This document shows positions 45,845 through 56,671 of a stretch of 64,000 bases of DNA, one piece after another. The first letter of the stretch is position 1. Every line of letters begins with the position of its first letter. Source of the DNA: Corbicula japonica (taxonomy: Eukaryota > Mollusca > Bivalvia > Venerida > Cyrenidae); contig JAZAYU010000256.1 in the NCBI GenBank assembly GCA_038501625.1, positions 62,001 to 126,000 of the forward strand. The letters are read 5' to 3'. The position numbers and the translations under genes are program-made. Under the pieces are notes generated by a model. The model was not told the DNA's origin, made no database searches, and worked only from the letters and a program-made list of their open reading frames with translations.

Positions 45845-46377
45845 TTGTTTAAGTTTTCGAAGCCTGGCAGCATAGCGGCCTGGCGGCCTAGCGGTCTACC
45901 GGCCTGGCGGCCTAGCGGCCTAATTTTAATATTTATCATAATTTATGTTTATCTTAAAACGTCTTGAAATCGATTTTTCAGCATGAAATGTACATTTCAG
46001 GGGTGAATAAGCAAATATCAACAAGAACAAGCTTCGATTCTTTTAAGTTTTCGAAGCCTGGCGGCCTAGCGGCCTAGTGGCCTAAACTTAATATTTATCA
46101 TAATTTATGTTTATCTTAAAAACGGCTTGAAATCGATTTTACACCATGTAATGTACATTTCAAGGATGATTAAGTAAAATATCAACAAGAACTAGCTTTA
46201 CTTTTTTTAAGTTTTCGAGGCCTGGCGGCCTAGCGGCCTAAACTTAATATTTATCATAATTTATGTTTATCTTAAAAAAGGCTTGAATTCGATTTTTACA
46301 GCATGTAATGTACATTTCAGGGATGATTAAGTAAAATATCAACAAGAACTAAATTGGATTTTTTTATGTTTTCGAAG
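45845..46377 (+). repeat. Tandem array of units of about 150 bp, forward block near the right arm
   Basis: About three units in the orientation of the left arm, each with GTTTTCGAAGCCTGGCGGCC, TAGCGGCCTAAACTTAATAT and ATCAACAAGAACTAGC. They abut inverted units at 46378, where orientation flips abruptly. Confidence 0.88.
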
Positions 46378-46773
46378 ACGTTTTAAGATAAACATAAATT
46401 ATGATAAATATTAAGTTTAGGCCGCTAGGCCGCCAGGTTTCGAAAACTTAAAAAAAAACAAAGCTAGTTCTTGTTGATGTTTTGCTTATTAACCCCTGAA
46501 ATGTACATTACATGCTGAAAAAATCGATTTCAAGACGTTTTAAGATAAACAAAAATTATGATAAATATTAAGTTAAGGCCGCTAGGCCGCCAGGCTTCGA
46601 AAACTTAAAAAAAAACAACGCTAGTTCTTGTTGATATTTTACTAAATCATCCCTGAAATGTACATTGCATGCTGTAAAAATCGAATTCAAGCCGTTTTTA
46701 AGATAAACATAAATTATGATAAATATTAAGTTTAGGCCGCTAGGCCACTAACTTCACGCCGCCAGGCCGCTAA
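46378..46773 (-). repeat. Inverted 150-bp units, right arm
   Basis: About 2.7 units reading on the minus strand. It ends with TAGGCCACTAACTTCACGCC then GCCAGGCCGCTAA, the complement of the GC-rich left terminus. Confidence 0.88.
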
Positions 46774-47215
46774 TAACGTTGTATTACAAACGATTAAAAT
46801 TTGTGTTTAACATGTGCTTGGTAACTACAGCATTACATCGTCTGAACTAAGAATGCAAACGTAAATACAGCCACGAGAATTTTCTCTAAAGTAAATTTTA
46901 CAAATTTGAGCTTAATGTTGTTCTTTACAATTCATCTTTCAGTTACAGAATTGTTCATGTTTGTATCATTATATTGTAAATCTGCCGAACCCCCCACCCC
47001 CCTACCAACCCCAGGAGGGACAAGTACCACATTTTAAACATAGAAAGCAAAGACGGAGTCAAAATTTCAGCATATTTACACACTAGGCCAGGACCCGGGA
47101 TCAATTCCTTAGTATAACAGGTTAATGTCTGTATGCTGGAACCTGAGATTGCTATCACATATAAATAACAAATAAACGACAGCATAGTAGAAGAGGGATC
47201 AATATAATACTTCCC
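46774..47215. other. Non-coding DNA with a C-rich patch
   Basis: A C-rich run, GAACCCCCCACCCCCCTACC, lies at about 46986-47005. No gene is recognised on either strand. Confidence 0.5.
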
Positions 47216-47569
47216 GTGTTATCAGAATTACATTTCAAGAAATGGATGGTCTACATAAACAAGCTGAGGTACAGTGCAGAACTTTACAGAAGCTTCTTTT
47301 TCAAAATATACGTCAAGTCTATCTTAATTGCTTACACATGTTTTACATTTAGCATGGTAATTTGCTTCTTCTCTTATGTGTGTCATTTCTCATTTGACGT
47401 TCCTGATTTTCCCCCCTTAAAGCTGTTAAGAAAGCGGAAATGTCCTAACCGAATTCAAGGACTATATGATCTGTTATCAGAAAACGCTATTCTCCAGGAC
47501 CTTCGCTCACGGAATTCCTGCATTAATAAAGCTTGTTATCGTCGGTATCATCTCAGGCAAATTATGTAA
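47216..47569 (+). CDS. Candidate terminal exon of a small basic peptide gene (hypothetical)
   Basis: The frame is open for 117 codons, but the likely exon is 47423-47569. It begins right after a pyrimidine tract and acceptor (TTTTCCCCCCTTAAAG) in phase 0. It codes for 48 residues: LLRKRKCPNRIQGLYDLLSE, a helix-like NAILQDLRSRN, then a basic tail with C-x5-C (CINKAC) and YRRYHLRQIM. Base composition is richer in GC than its surroundings, and AATAAA follows at 47681-47686. A homologous, broken copy lies at 49390-49535, and similarity between the two is confined to about the exon. No family is recognised; a secreted or processed peptide is one possibility (RKRK could be a cleavage site). Upstream residues 1-69 may be intronic. 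Confidence 0.3.
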   Translation: MLSELHFKKWMVYINKLRYSAELYRSFFFKIYVKSILIAYTCFTFSMVICFFSYVCHFSFDVPDFPPLKLLRKRKCPNRIQGLYDLLSENAILQDLRSRNSCINKACYRRYHLRQIM

Positions 47570-47680
47570 ACAAAGGAAGTAAATACTTTCTTCTCATGAA
47601 CACTTATACAAATAGGACGTGAAACAATGACACTATGTTTAAACTTTCCAGTAGAAGACGCATTCTGATAAATTCTTCCG

Positions 47681-47686
47681 AATAAA
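47681..47686 (+). promoter_or_regulatory. AATAAA poly(A) signal
   Basis: The canonical hexamer lies 112 bases after the stop codon of the candidate exon ending at 47569. It is a common hexamer in AT-rich DNA, so it supports the exon only weakly. Confidence 0.35.
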
Positions 47687-47689
47687 GTT

Positions 47690-49389
47690 GTCAAAGGGAA
47701 GTAACTTTGTTACTTGGTCATGATTACTGATCAATTATGCATCATGGTAACTGACGTCGTATTGCTGAAAACATATACAATCGGACAACAAGTATTTCGC
47801 TCTAAAAGGACTTAATTTCTGTTTTCATAGCTGATATATTAGGATTCTTAATATATACCTTTAAAAACATATGCAATGTCCTGTTTGTTTGTTAACATCA
47901 AACTTATCTTGTCGTTTTTCGTTGCAGTACAAATTAATAAGAACATTAACTTGTATTCCTTCTTAGTAGTCATCAATAGGATAAATTTGTCAATTAACTG
48001 TAACAAAATTTATTAACCGAGGAAACATTGACATTTTCTATATAAGTATTTTTCACGGTAAAGTCCTGAAATCGAAAAAAAATTTTGTTGCTTTCGTTAT
48101 AATCGGATTAATGCGCAACCATACAGCAAGCGCGTTATAGATGACAATTTTTGAAATAAACACTATAAACATAATTTCCACATTAACCAAAGTCCCGTTT
48201 TAATGTTCGTTTACCCTTAGGACTATTCTTTTCTCGCCATGCAAATATTTCTTTCGTCACTTGATCCCCTTTTACGTAAAAATCTCCTTTTGGAATAAGG
48301 ATATGCCGTTAAGTACTTGATGTGTTTTATCTCAGATGAAATTAGATTTTTTTCAGGAATAAATTCCACAGAGAACATCTTAACAGTTTGCTTACTGTAC
48401 TTGACTCTTACGGAAAATGTCCAGTTCCTAACGAGAGAATTTCATGTTTCTATTTCAAAGCTATTTCCTGATCTCAAAATTATGTTTATTCCTTAATACG
48501 TAACGAAATTACCTAATGCTAATAATCAAGGAATCATACAAATTTAAGTTTATTAAAACAAACTACTGATATTGAAAAACAAACATTTTCTGTTGTAGGA
48601 AACTTTAATTTAGTTTAATATACACTCACCCAAAGATCTAATTGGTGAGTAATTGAATATGTTTACAATGTATGCTAGTTTCGTTTCTTCCCAATGAAAT
48701 CAGAGGCAAGGTAAAGAAGGTTTTTGTCTTGGAATCAATTAAAAAATGTCTCAAATCCTTATTGATGGTTTTCTTAAATAAATTCAATACCATTTACAAT
48801 GTACCGACTTTTGGTCGATATTAGAACAGTCTTTGATTGAAAGGGAGGTAATTATAAAATTGTGTACTTTGAATGGGATTTATTTAAACAATAATGCTTC
48901 TGATTATTAAGGTTTCAATGTTTTTTTTCTACTAACTTGGAGGCCGATTAAAACAAAATTTGGTATTTTTCTGGTTGCTTAAGCTTCAATTGCAGGAAAT
49001 TCATTCTTAGCTATCTTTAGGATAGCTCTCTTCAAACTGTTCCGGAGTCAACTTTTATAAGATAAAAGCTTTAATTGAAGGCTGTTGTTTGGCAACTGAA
49101 TAAATAAAGAGTTAAGTCAAAGTCATTTTGATGAAACAAAAGATGACCAATTAAAACATTGGGTGAGTGTTAACAGTAAAAAAAAGATTCTTTAATTTGG
49201 TATTCAATTTTGATACCAGGCACTTGCTCTGCTCGTCTTGTCTGACTATCCACAATAACTGTTTATTCTTAAATCACGACCATATTCAAAAGCACAGAAA
49301 ACACCACACGTTGCAGTACGACATCCTGGTTGATAAATTAAATAGATCATCTTTAACTTCCGTATATCATTGATTACTACAGATGTTTG
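47690..49389. other. AT-rich DNA, no gene recognised
   Basis: The 68-codon frame at 49167-49373 has no supporting signals. Nothing else is seen. Confidence 0.55.
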
Positions 49390-49535
49390 GCCGTTCCTAA
49401 CGCTGTTAAGAGAGCGGAAATTTTCGTATTGAATTGTAAGGCGACATTGAAATGTTATTAGTATAGAAAATCCCCTGGACCAAAATGTCACGACATTACT
49501 TTATCAAGAAGTCTTGTTAACGACAGTTCGGCGAA
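49390..49535 (+). pseudogene. Decayed copy of the 47.4-kb candidate exon
   Basis: Starts GTTCCTAACGCTGTTAAGAG and aligns with the 47.4-kb exon through GCGGAAATTTTC, the CTGGACC block and AAGTCTTGTTAACG to AGCAAATAAT. In the matching frame it has TGA stops at about codons 10 and 16 and a one-base indel. The pyrimidine-rich acceptor is also lost. The homology does not extend clearly beyond the exon on either side. Confidence 0.5.
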
Positions 49536-49747
49536 TAGCAAATAATATCATCAATTCTAGAAAAGATGTTTGTCTTTTGAGAATATCATCTGAAAATTGT
49601 CCTTTTTAATCTTTGTTTTTAGTAAAAAAAAACTATTTTTATAGTAAAATTTTATTTGCCGGTTGTTTAGAAGTACAATAAAACGATATGGAAAGAGGTG
49701 ATGATTGTGTATTAGCATTAATCCATTTCAATGATAATAAAACTAAA

Positions 49748-49820
49748 ATGGAACATCAGTCTCAAATCTCTACCATCTGATTTGCTGAAATGGAAAACCA
49801 GTTTTATTTATTATCTTGGT
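49748..49820. mobile_element. Palindromic MITE family, copy 7 (left arm, diverged)
   Basis: GGAACATCAGTCTCAAATCT, then CATCTGATTTGCTGAAATGG and a remnant of the opposite end (CAGTTTTATTTATTATCTTGG). Confidence 0.65.
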
Positions 49821-49984
49821 GCCTGGTGGGATTATCTGTCTTAGAACAAGCTGGTCCTGTGCTGTTATGATAGACGTATTAGCATCTTATCTGCCTTATC
49901 TGCACAGAAGAGCACACATGGCACACACGGATATGTGCAGATGACAAAACGTGGATATATGATAGGCTTCAAGATGAATCATTT

Positions 49985-50234
49985 GGGGAGCGTCACGGGA
50001 AAAGGTACCTTCGGACAGTTGGCGTCAATCCTAAAAATGACGTCATAAAGTTGAACAGATGGCATTTTATTATTATGCATTTCGCGGTAAAAATACCATT
50101 TTATAGTCAAAATGTGTAACAAAATAACCTTTATTTATGAAAAATAATAGATAGTTGTAAGTTCATTCTAAATATAGTAACAACTAAAATGTTACAAAAT
50201 ATGTTCGAAGATAATTTTTCCCGTGGCGTGCCCC
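49985..50234. mobile_element. CRE-bearing MITE, copy 4 (intact)
   Basis: The ends GGGGAGCGTCACGGGAAAAG and TTTTTCCCGTGGCGTGCCCC are inverted repeats. ATTT flanks both sides (49981-49984 and 50235-50238), a 4-bp target duplication like that of copy 1. TGACGTCA lies at 50038-50045. Length (250 bp) and order match copy 1. Confidence 0.85.
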
Positions 50235-51076
50235 ATTTTCAGTTAACTTTTTAAATGTACATTTTATACGGACGAAACTGATGCGAATGTTTAAAGCGAC
50301 AGAATACAAAATTAGGTTAAATAACATGCATGCTTAGACTGAGCTTGTCATGCATAATTTATTTAAATGGAAATGCAAATTATTTACCAATTCAATGTGG
50401 AGTAAACGAAAACAAAACGTTTATGATAAGATATGTATAGAAAACATACAATTACCGTGATAAATGGGTCCTGTTAAGATCAAAGCTCAAAATCTTGTAA
50501 ACAGTAAAACAAACATTTCAGAAAAAGGACACATTTAGAAATTACATAGTCTCCACGCAGCCGATCAAGAATTAGAGATATACACATCAAGGTAACATAC
50601 AATACAAGACAGCAATTAAAACTATAAACCTCAGACTTGCTTTGCACGTTCAACGTTGATAATTGTAAAAGCATTAATACAATAAATAGCAAAAATTTTG
50701 GAAGTACATAGTACATAAGAATCGCGCTCGACGACCTTTAAATGATGTAATTGATAACAGCACTGATTTTAATCGTTTGGAGTTATTTCTAGCATTTGGA
50801 ATTTTTCATAAAGCCATTGTTCTCATTTTGTTTCTATAAAGTCTGATTTAAAACAAAATAATCTATTAAATTTTGTACTTCGAAGTCGAAATTGTTGTTT
50901 ATTTGCCTATTGTTCGAAAATTATTTCGTATATAATAACTTAAATTCTAATATAATAATGCAAAATAACAATAATTTCAAATCTGAAAGACTACGTAAAT
51001 CAAACTTAATTCCTTTAAAACCTTGTAAAAAACTGTTTAAAATACACGGATATATCATGTCTTACATTCTTTACAA
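50235..51076. other. AT-rich DNA, no gene recognised
   Basis: The 78-codon minus frame (50480-50716) is hydrophobic but has no start context or domain that I would trust. Confidence 0.5.
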
Positions 51077-51160
51077 GACACGAAATTAAGTAATGCAAAA
51101 ACGTCACGAAATTAAGTAATGCAAAAAAGACAAGAAATTAAGTAATGCAAAAAAAAAAAC
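51077..51160. repeat. Three tandem units of about 27 bp, GAAATTAAGTAATGCAAAAA
   Basis: CACGAAATTAAGTAATGCAA occurs three times head to tail with small changes (CACG, TCACG, ACAAG starts), ending in a poly(A) run. Confidence 0.9.
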
Positions 51161-52481
51161 GCTTTCCACAGACAAAAGTCTGCGTTGGTCCACTAAATAA
51201 CCCTCTACCTGAAATATAACTCTTTCTCGTTTATTATCAACTTTCATTTAACAGTTTACACTGAAAAACACTTTATATTATATATTTATCACCTTGATTA
51301 CAGAGCTTGTGTTACTGGTCATTCTTTTGATAATAGTAATGGATGGACATTCACTTCACTAAAACATTATTTTTTCTAAAAGACAATTGTCTCAGATGTT
51401 GTACAACTACATGAATTAACAAATGTGGCATTTTAGAACAGAACGGAACATATCGTGTTTTTCGTCGTCCATAATTACACAATAAGGACAAACATATTTA
51501 TGTAACCAATTTGGCACTTCTGACTTTATACTTTTAACTTAACGTGTTAACTTAAACATCAAAAATGTAATAATAAATTAGACTGAATAATAAAAGTTGA
51601 TTGGATAATTAATTAAATTAGATAACATTTTCCCCACTTCATTCAGACATATTACTCGAAAGAAACAGATCTTCGTCCTATAAAACACGGTCATACTTTT
51701 CTATTAAATGTACGTTTCAGCTGGTGGCAAAGAAAAGTTACAAGCGTCTAGGATATTACACTTTACAATTAAAATTAAATTGCAATAAAATGCTTTTATG
51801 ACAAATAGTTAGAAATTCTTGTTTTGTGGAGAATTTATTTAATAATTCAACATCCTTTAAATCGGTGTCAGTTCTTTCAAATGTACTATAACTTAATTGG
51901 TTCAATTAACAAGAAAGCTTCCATAGCGTTTTAAATGAATGATTGGTTATCTACACTCTAACTTATCTCTGTAAGTGCTTAGTTATCAAACACTCGACAC
52001 CCCAAGTGATCACTGTAAGTGCTTGGCTGCACTGTGTTTGGAGTTGAAGAGTGGATCATATAGGTGCACTTGGAAAACTGAAGGCTGTCGAACGTGAAAA
52101 GAAGGAAACTTACCACCACACTTCAATTACAGTTTACAGTTCGCCCTTCAATGTACTCTACACTTTGCCCGAAATACTTTAACACTATAGTGTTAATCAT
52201 GTTCATTACATCGTCTGTAACATTTCAAATAACGGATCTTATAAATTGCACCCTATAAATTGAATTTCCAAATTAAGAAAGTTTAAATTTGCAGACTGGT
52301 GGAATGCATCATATAAAAGCAAATATGGAAAAACTGATTAATACTTTCGAAACAAAAACCAGATAATTCACATTAATTCAAACATGTAAACGACTAAATC
52401 TAACTCACAGACCTATTCTGAGAAAAATGTGTCATATTCAAATTCGTTTTACAAATTCAATATGTATTATTTCTATCATTG
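51161..52481. other. AT-rich DNA, no gene recognised
   Basis: A repeated phrase (TCTGTAAGTGCTTAGTT near 51967 and CACTGTAAGTGCTTGGCT near 52012) is the only internal similarity noticed. Confidence 0.5.
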
Positions 52482-52806
52482 CAAAAAGGTGAAATATGCA
52501 TATCAGAAATTCAACATTCAGAAGACACAGCCTCCCCACACAGCCGAGAAGACGAGAGAGAGCATGGTTAATAAAATCATCAGTTTCAAAAAAGACACCA
52601 CAAACAATGAGAAGCCGAGGGGTTACCGCCTCAAAACGGTCAGTTGCAAATCAAATTGCCACAAGGGGTTTAAACCAAGTTCTAAGGTGCACCAAAATCA
52701 AACTTGAACCAACAGGTTCTCAAATCAACAATCATGAACAAGTTGTCTTGGTGGAGTAACTCCAACATACCAATCAGCTTAACAATGTTGCTTGCAAAAG
52801 AACACA
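52482..52806 (+). mobile_element. SINE-like family, longest copy 10
   Basis: Carries the full order of family blocks: GTGAAATATGCATATCAGAA, ACACAGCCTCCCCACACAGC, GACACCACAAACAATGAG, GGGGTTACCGCCTCAAAACG, GGTTTAAACCAAGTTCTAAG and GTGCACC, then a tail with CAAGTTGTCTTGGTGGAGTA and AACAATGTTGCTTGCAAAAG. The tail is shared with 61.1 kb, so the family is at least 320 bases long. The 87- and 92-codon frames are translations of the repeat. Confidence 0.8.
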
Positions 52807-54174
52807 AACATATAAAACATAAGAATCTAAAAGCATTGCAAAGTCAAAGGGGCAGGCAGTAATTTAATCCTGAATGATCTATATGTTATTTGTTCGTTTT
52901 ATTCATTTTATCATAATATATATATATATATGATTTAATTTATGTTTTTTTTAATTTTTGACTTTTGTATTAAATTTACCGTTAACAAAACTAAACGTTT
53001 AACGTTTAGCTAATCTAGATACAATAGGTATGAAAAATGATTACGGACAGCCTGTGTAGGACTTAATATCCGCTAAAAATGAAATGAAGTAACTGTTTCA
53101 GTTTACTATATTTTTTTAACATTGCATTTAGCTTAAACGAGGAATAAATTGTCGAAAGTTGTGTAAGTTTGAGTAAATTGTTGCGCTAACCGCTTGTACA
53201 TGCTTTGGGTAAAGTGTAAAAATACATTTTTATATAAAAGTTGCATGCCTTTGTACATGTATGTGTTCCTGGGTTTGCGACGTAAAATAGAAAACAACTT
53301 GCACACCGTTAAGCAGTTTTAGTAAACGTTTAATGATTAAGTAAAACAACTATGAACAGATAGTTTTCAATTAAATATGGTATACGACATGGATTATGCC
53401 ACTATTTATTATTTCACAGTTTTTCTCCGTATTCTCAATAGTTCTGTGCTGTTATCCAGAATGTACAACAAAGTTTGTTATCTTCGATTTTTGAAGAACA
53501 ATAAACAAAAGTATACCGCCATAATGCAGTGTATTTTTTAAACGGAGCTAATAAAATACGTTGGCATCATATTAACTATCCCTATGTATCGCCATTTCTT
53601 TGAAAGGGTGACACAAAAAAAGTCTAAAAGAACATTCAATAATGACATTAGTTCATGATAGATTTTGGTATAAAACTGAAAAATGAAATCAGACTAGGCA
53701 AATTGATATTTCTTTAAATACCATTTATGAATCAAGTCCACCGTTTTGAATGTATAAGCTATTATTTCTTCAGAAGATTTATAATAACCTTAGGCTAGAA
53801 TTTTTTCTAAATTTTTCGTTTAGTTGCCTGCGTTTTCCTATGAATGAACGATAAATAACATTGGCATTATCGTTGTTACTTTTTTGTATTGCATGCAAAA
53901 CAATAAGTAGATCTAGTATATCTAAAAAATGCATTTAACGTTTAAATGCATTGACCGTTTTTTCCCCGTATCACAGGGAAACAGAAGGAAAGAAGAGACA
54001 CTGCGTGGAATCATTTTATTGTCAGAACCAAATTGAAATCTGTTTTACTATTGCTTTTTATTTACAAGGCTATTTAAATCAATGCCAATCTTTGTTTACA
54101 GTACAAATATTTTCTGCATCACCATTAAAATCCCTCAATCAACCCGCGCCTACAACATTTATTACGTGTACATG
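52807..54174. other. AT-rich DNA with a short (TA)n run
   Basis: (TA)n at 52917-52931. No gene or other repeat is recognised. Confidence 0.55.
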
Positions 54175-54252
54175 TATATGTTAGATTACTTTAAATGCAA
54201 TCTCACTAAAGTCTATATGTTAGATTACTTTAAATGCAATCTCACTAAAGTC
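54175..54252. repeat. Exact 39-bp tandem duplication
   Basis: TATATGTTAGATTACTTTAA continuing to TCTCACTAAAGTC occurs twice without a difference. 39 is a multiple of three, so the overlapping 62-codon frame stays open. Identity implies a recent event or gene conversion. Confidence 0.95.
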
Positions 54253-54282
54253 AGGTCTTACCAAATGTAATGATAGATCTTG

Positions 54283-54341
54283 CTTAGGCCAGACTTAAAA
54301 TATTCTTTGTTTCCCCATCCCGACCCAAGCAGATTTAGTAT
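54283..54341. repeat. Inverted relative of the 56.4-kb block
   Basis: CTTAGGCCAGACTTAAAAT, then TTTGTTTCCCCATCCCGACC is similar to the complement of 56437-56484 (CTAAGGCCTTGTTTCCCCAT and CCACGACC). Confidence 0.5.
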
Positions 54342-54358
54342 GGGTAGGTAGGTAGGTC
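54342..54358. repeat. (GGTA)n short microsatellite
   Basis: GGGTAGGTAGGTAGGT, about four units. Confidence 0.85.
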
Positions 54359-55044
54359 AAAATATTGTTTTTATTTGATTTTTTTCAGAATTATAATTCA
54401 CATATAGATATTCTAGGATTAACACCAATGGGAATACCAACAAAATTAAAATAGGCACCAAGGTTACATGTATTATAGATGAATGCCTTTCTGCAAAATG
54501 ACCAAGTCGTCCTTCTGATATGCCTGCCAAGAACTAGTGCTATATACATAATGAAATAAACTATAATGAAATAGTGCTTTATAGATAATGAATAAAGTCT
54601 CTCCGTACATTCAATCGGTGCTGTTATCAGTTACGTCCTTTGGCGCACTATACATATGTACTATGTTAATAGTACTTCTAAAATAACTTTTGTTTTAATA
54701 TTTCGGCCAGTTTATATATGGGTAGTTTCAATATCCCAGCCAATATAGATTTGAATATTGTTCAATCACCCCAATGATATATATCCAGCTTTTTGAATTT
54801 TGCCTGTGGCGTTGTCAGTGATATGCAGAATTTACATTCCCTGATCCCCTGTCAAACTTCTATTCTGTGTTAGCTCCGCCAATTATTTTCTCGTTTAGGG
54901 TAAACCCATTCTTTCTATCTGGGGAACATACGCCGCATGGAATGATATTAATCTGAAAATACCGCATTGAAGGTCCCATGTTCACCGCCATTTGCATACC
55001 ATCGTTTGGATTGGATCGAAATTTTACTTTTTATTAGTGTAAAT
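54359..55044. other. AT-rich DNA, no gene recognised
   Basis: No exon, RNA gene or transposon terminus is seen. Confidence 0.5.
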
Positions 55045-55186
55045 ATTGAATAGCGCTTAACCCGGGGCTAGAAGGTGTGGGCAGTAAAATGCATTTCCTT
55101 ACTGCCTATGAGCAGGCTCAATCAAACTGGGACTGCAATATTTTCATATTTGTCGTGTTCGGTGGCTTTCAAAGTTCCGTTTTCAT
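55045..55186 (+). repeat. Conserved 145-bp dispersed repeat, copy 2
   Basis: GCGCTTAACCCGGGGCTAGA, GTGGGCAGTAAAATGC, CTTACTGCCTATGAGCAGG, GCAATATTTTCATATTTGTC and GGTGGCTTTCAAAGTTCC align with 37998-38144. Confidence 0.7.
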
Positions 55187-55499
55187 ATATTCCTCATTAC
55201 TTTAAACTGAAATACATTTTAGTACATTTCACATTTTGACAATGGAAACTTTAAGTACTGTATTATTATTTATTTAATGGAGATATATTCAGGTACTGAT
55301 TTTCTCAGTGTTGCAACATTTTTAACATAAAACTGGACACACTGACTCCTTTGCAAATTAAGTAACTTAAGTGCTGCAAATCGGACAGTCGGTTGCTTTC
55401 AATTACCATATCACCAACAATGCCACACATTGTCAACAATAATCTACTTTTTTATACGAAAGAACTAGTGGTCTCCATTTTTTACTGAAACGCAGACGC

Positions 55500-56490
55500 A
55501 AACAGAATGTTCCCTTGGTTCGCCAGACTTTTCGTTCGGTCCAATGAGCAATGAAATTTTGTCGGACCGAAAAAAGACAGAGATATTGCAAAAAAAATAA
55601 GTGTTTGTCTTTTTCAGGTAAATTTGTTTGAAATACTAACGTTCACCATTAAAACTTTTACCTACCAGTTTTTGCTTAGACTGAGGTCATTTCTGATACA
55701 GAATAACAAACAAGAAATGGTTGAGATGTACATGTAATCCTAGACTTATTACGATACTTCCGGTTTATTAAAGATAATTTACTTAGACTTCCGAGCGCAT
55801 GTCTTTAAAACGAATTCACACTTTTATTCCATGAAACTTTAGTTATATTTCCATTTTATTGTTTGCGTGAGATGAAAATTAACACCGGCAACAATGCCAT
55901 TTTAAATTTCGGCCTAAACGCCGGAATTTTCTCTGTGATTTGTAAAATGTCCCCAGTTGAGCACAGAATATCATCTGCAAACGCTAGACAGCCGAAACAC
56001 CATTTTTCATTACCTGGCCGTTAGATTATGTTATCGAATTCGCGATTGGACATTAGAAATCAGGCAACCAATCAAAAGTCAGTTTACTGTGGCTGAAGGG
56101 AAATATCCGTTGCTTGGAGTTTATGAAGAAGTAAAGGTTTTGCTTCCCTTAGATTTAAGGGCAGAAGGACTTTAAGGACAGAAGGACTGAGGACCTACGA
56201 CATTTTACCGGACCGAAGCAAAATCTGCCGGACCTTTCCGAGGCCTTTTGCGAAGTCTGGGTTCGGCTATTTTCTCATGCGTTATCGCCAAGCGTCTAAT
56301 AACCACCGACTGCTTACTTGCGATTAGTTTCATACTCAAAATGATTCGAAGAATATGCAATTTTTGTCTGAATGATTTTCGTACCAAATAAAAAAAAATA
56401 TCATTTAGGTTTCGGCGATAAAATTTTTCGGGTCGCGCCGATTTTTCCGGGTCGGTCGTGGATGGGGAAACAAGGCCTTAGCGCTTTTCA
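55500..56490. other. GC-richer stretch with repeated CGGACCGAA words
   Basis: CGGTCCAATGAGCAATGAAA followed by TTTTGTCGGACCGAAAAA (about 55537-55575) forms a small hairpin. GGACCGAAGC and GCCGGACCTTTCCGAG recur near 56210-56245. GGGTCGCGCCG and GGGTCGGTCG lie near 56432-56458. A CCAAT box is at about 56068. The 72-codon plus frame 55957-56175 and the 60-codon minus frame 56205-56387 have no recognisable domain. I favour dispersed-repeat DNA over a gene start. Confidence 0.35.
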
Positions 56491-56619
56491 GGATCCGAAT
56501 TTAAACAGATTGTTTTATCTATTCATACCTACAATATCTTTTAACCGTCGAGCACTTCCTTTGTAATTTATTGACATCATTTTAATGGTTCAGTACAAAA
56601 CTGATCTAACTCCTTCTTA

Positions 56620-56671
56620 ATCAGATGCTTGAGATTTGAGACTGGTTTCCAATCTCAGCTTTATAACCTTC
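56620..56671. mobile_element. Palindromic MITE family, half copy 8
   Basis: ATCAGATGCTTGAGATTTGA, GACTGGTTTCC and CTCAGCTTTATAACCTTC. Right arm only. Confidence 0.8.

Larger units (their letters stand above)
40254..46773. mobile_element. Composite foldback-like element with tandem-repeat arms, about 6.5 kb
   Basis: The left arm (40254-41200) and right arm (46378-46773) are inverted relative to each other. Both are made of units of about 150 bases ending in GGCGGCCTAGCGGCCTAAAC. The outermost parts also match in inverted orientation: GCGGCCTGGCGGCGTGAAGT then TAGTGGCCTAGCGG on the left, and the complement of that on the right. The interior has no recognisable transposase. It holds promoter-like motifs, satellite blocks and an internal duplication, each listed separately. 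No clean target duplication is visible, because the terminal short repeats blur the boundary. It could alternatively be two separate arrays of one satellite in opposite orientation. Confidence 0.5.

Noticed and set aside
52429..52759. Frames of 87 and 92 codons as genes
   Set aside because: They lie wholly in the longest SINE-like copy, and the same words occur untranslated at many other sites.
56205..56387. 60-codon basic minus frame and a CCAAT box as a bidirectional gene promoter
   Set aside because: The area repeats CGGACCGAA words in hairpins and looks like dispersed repeat DNA. No splice donor or domain supports a first exon.
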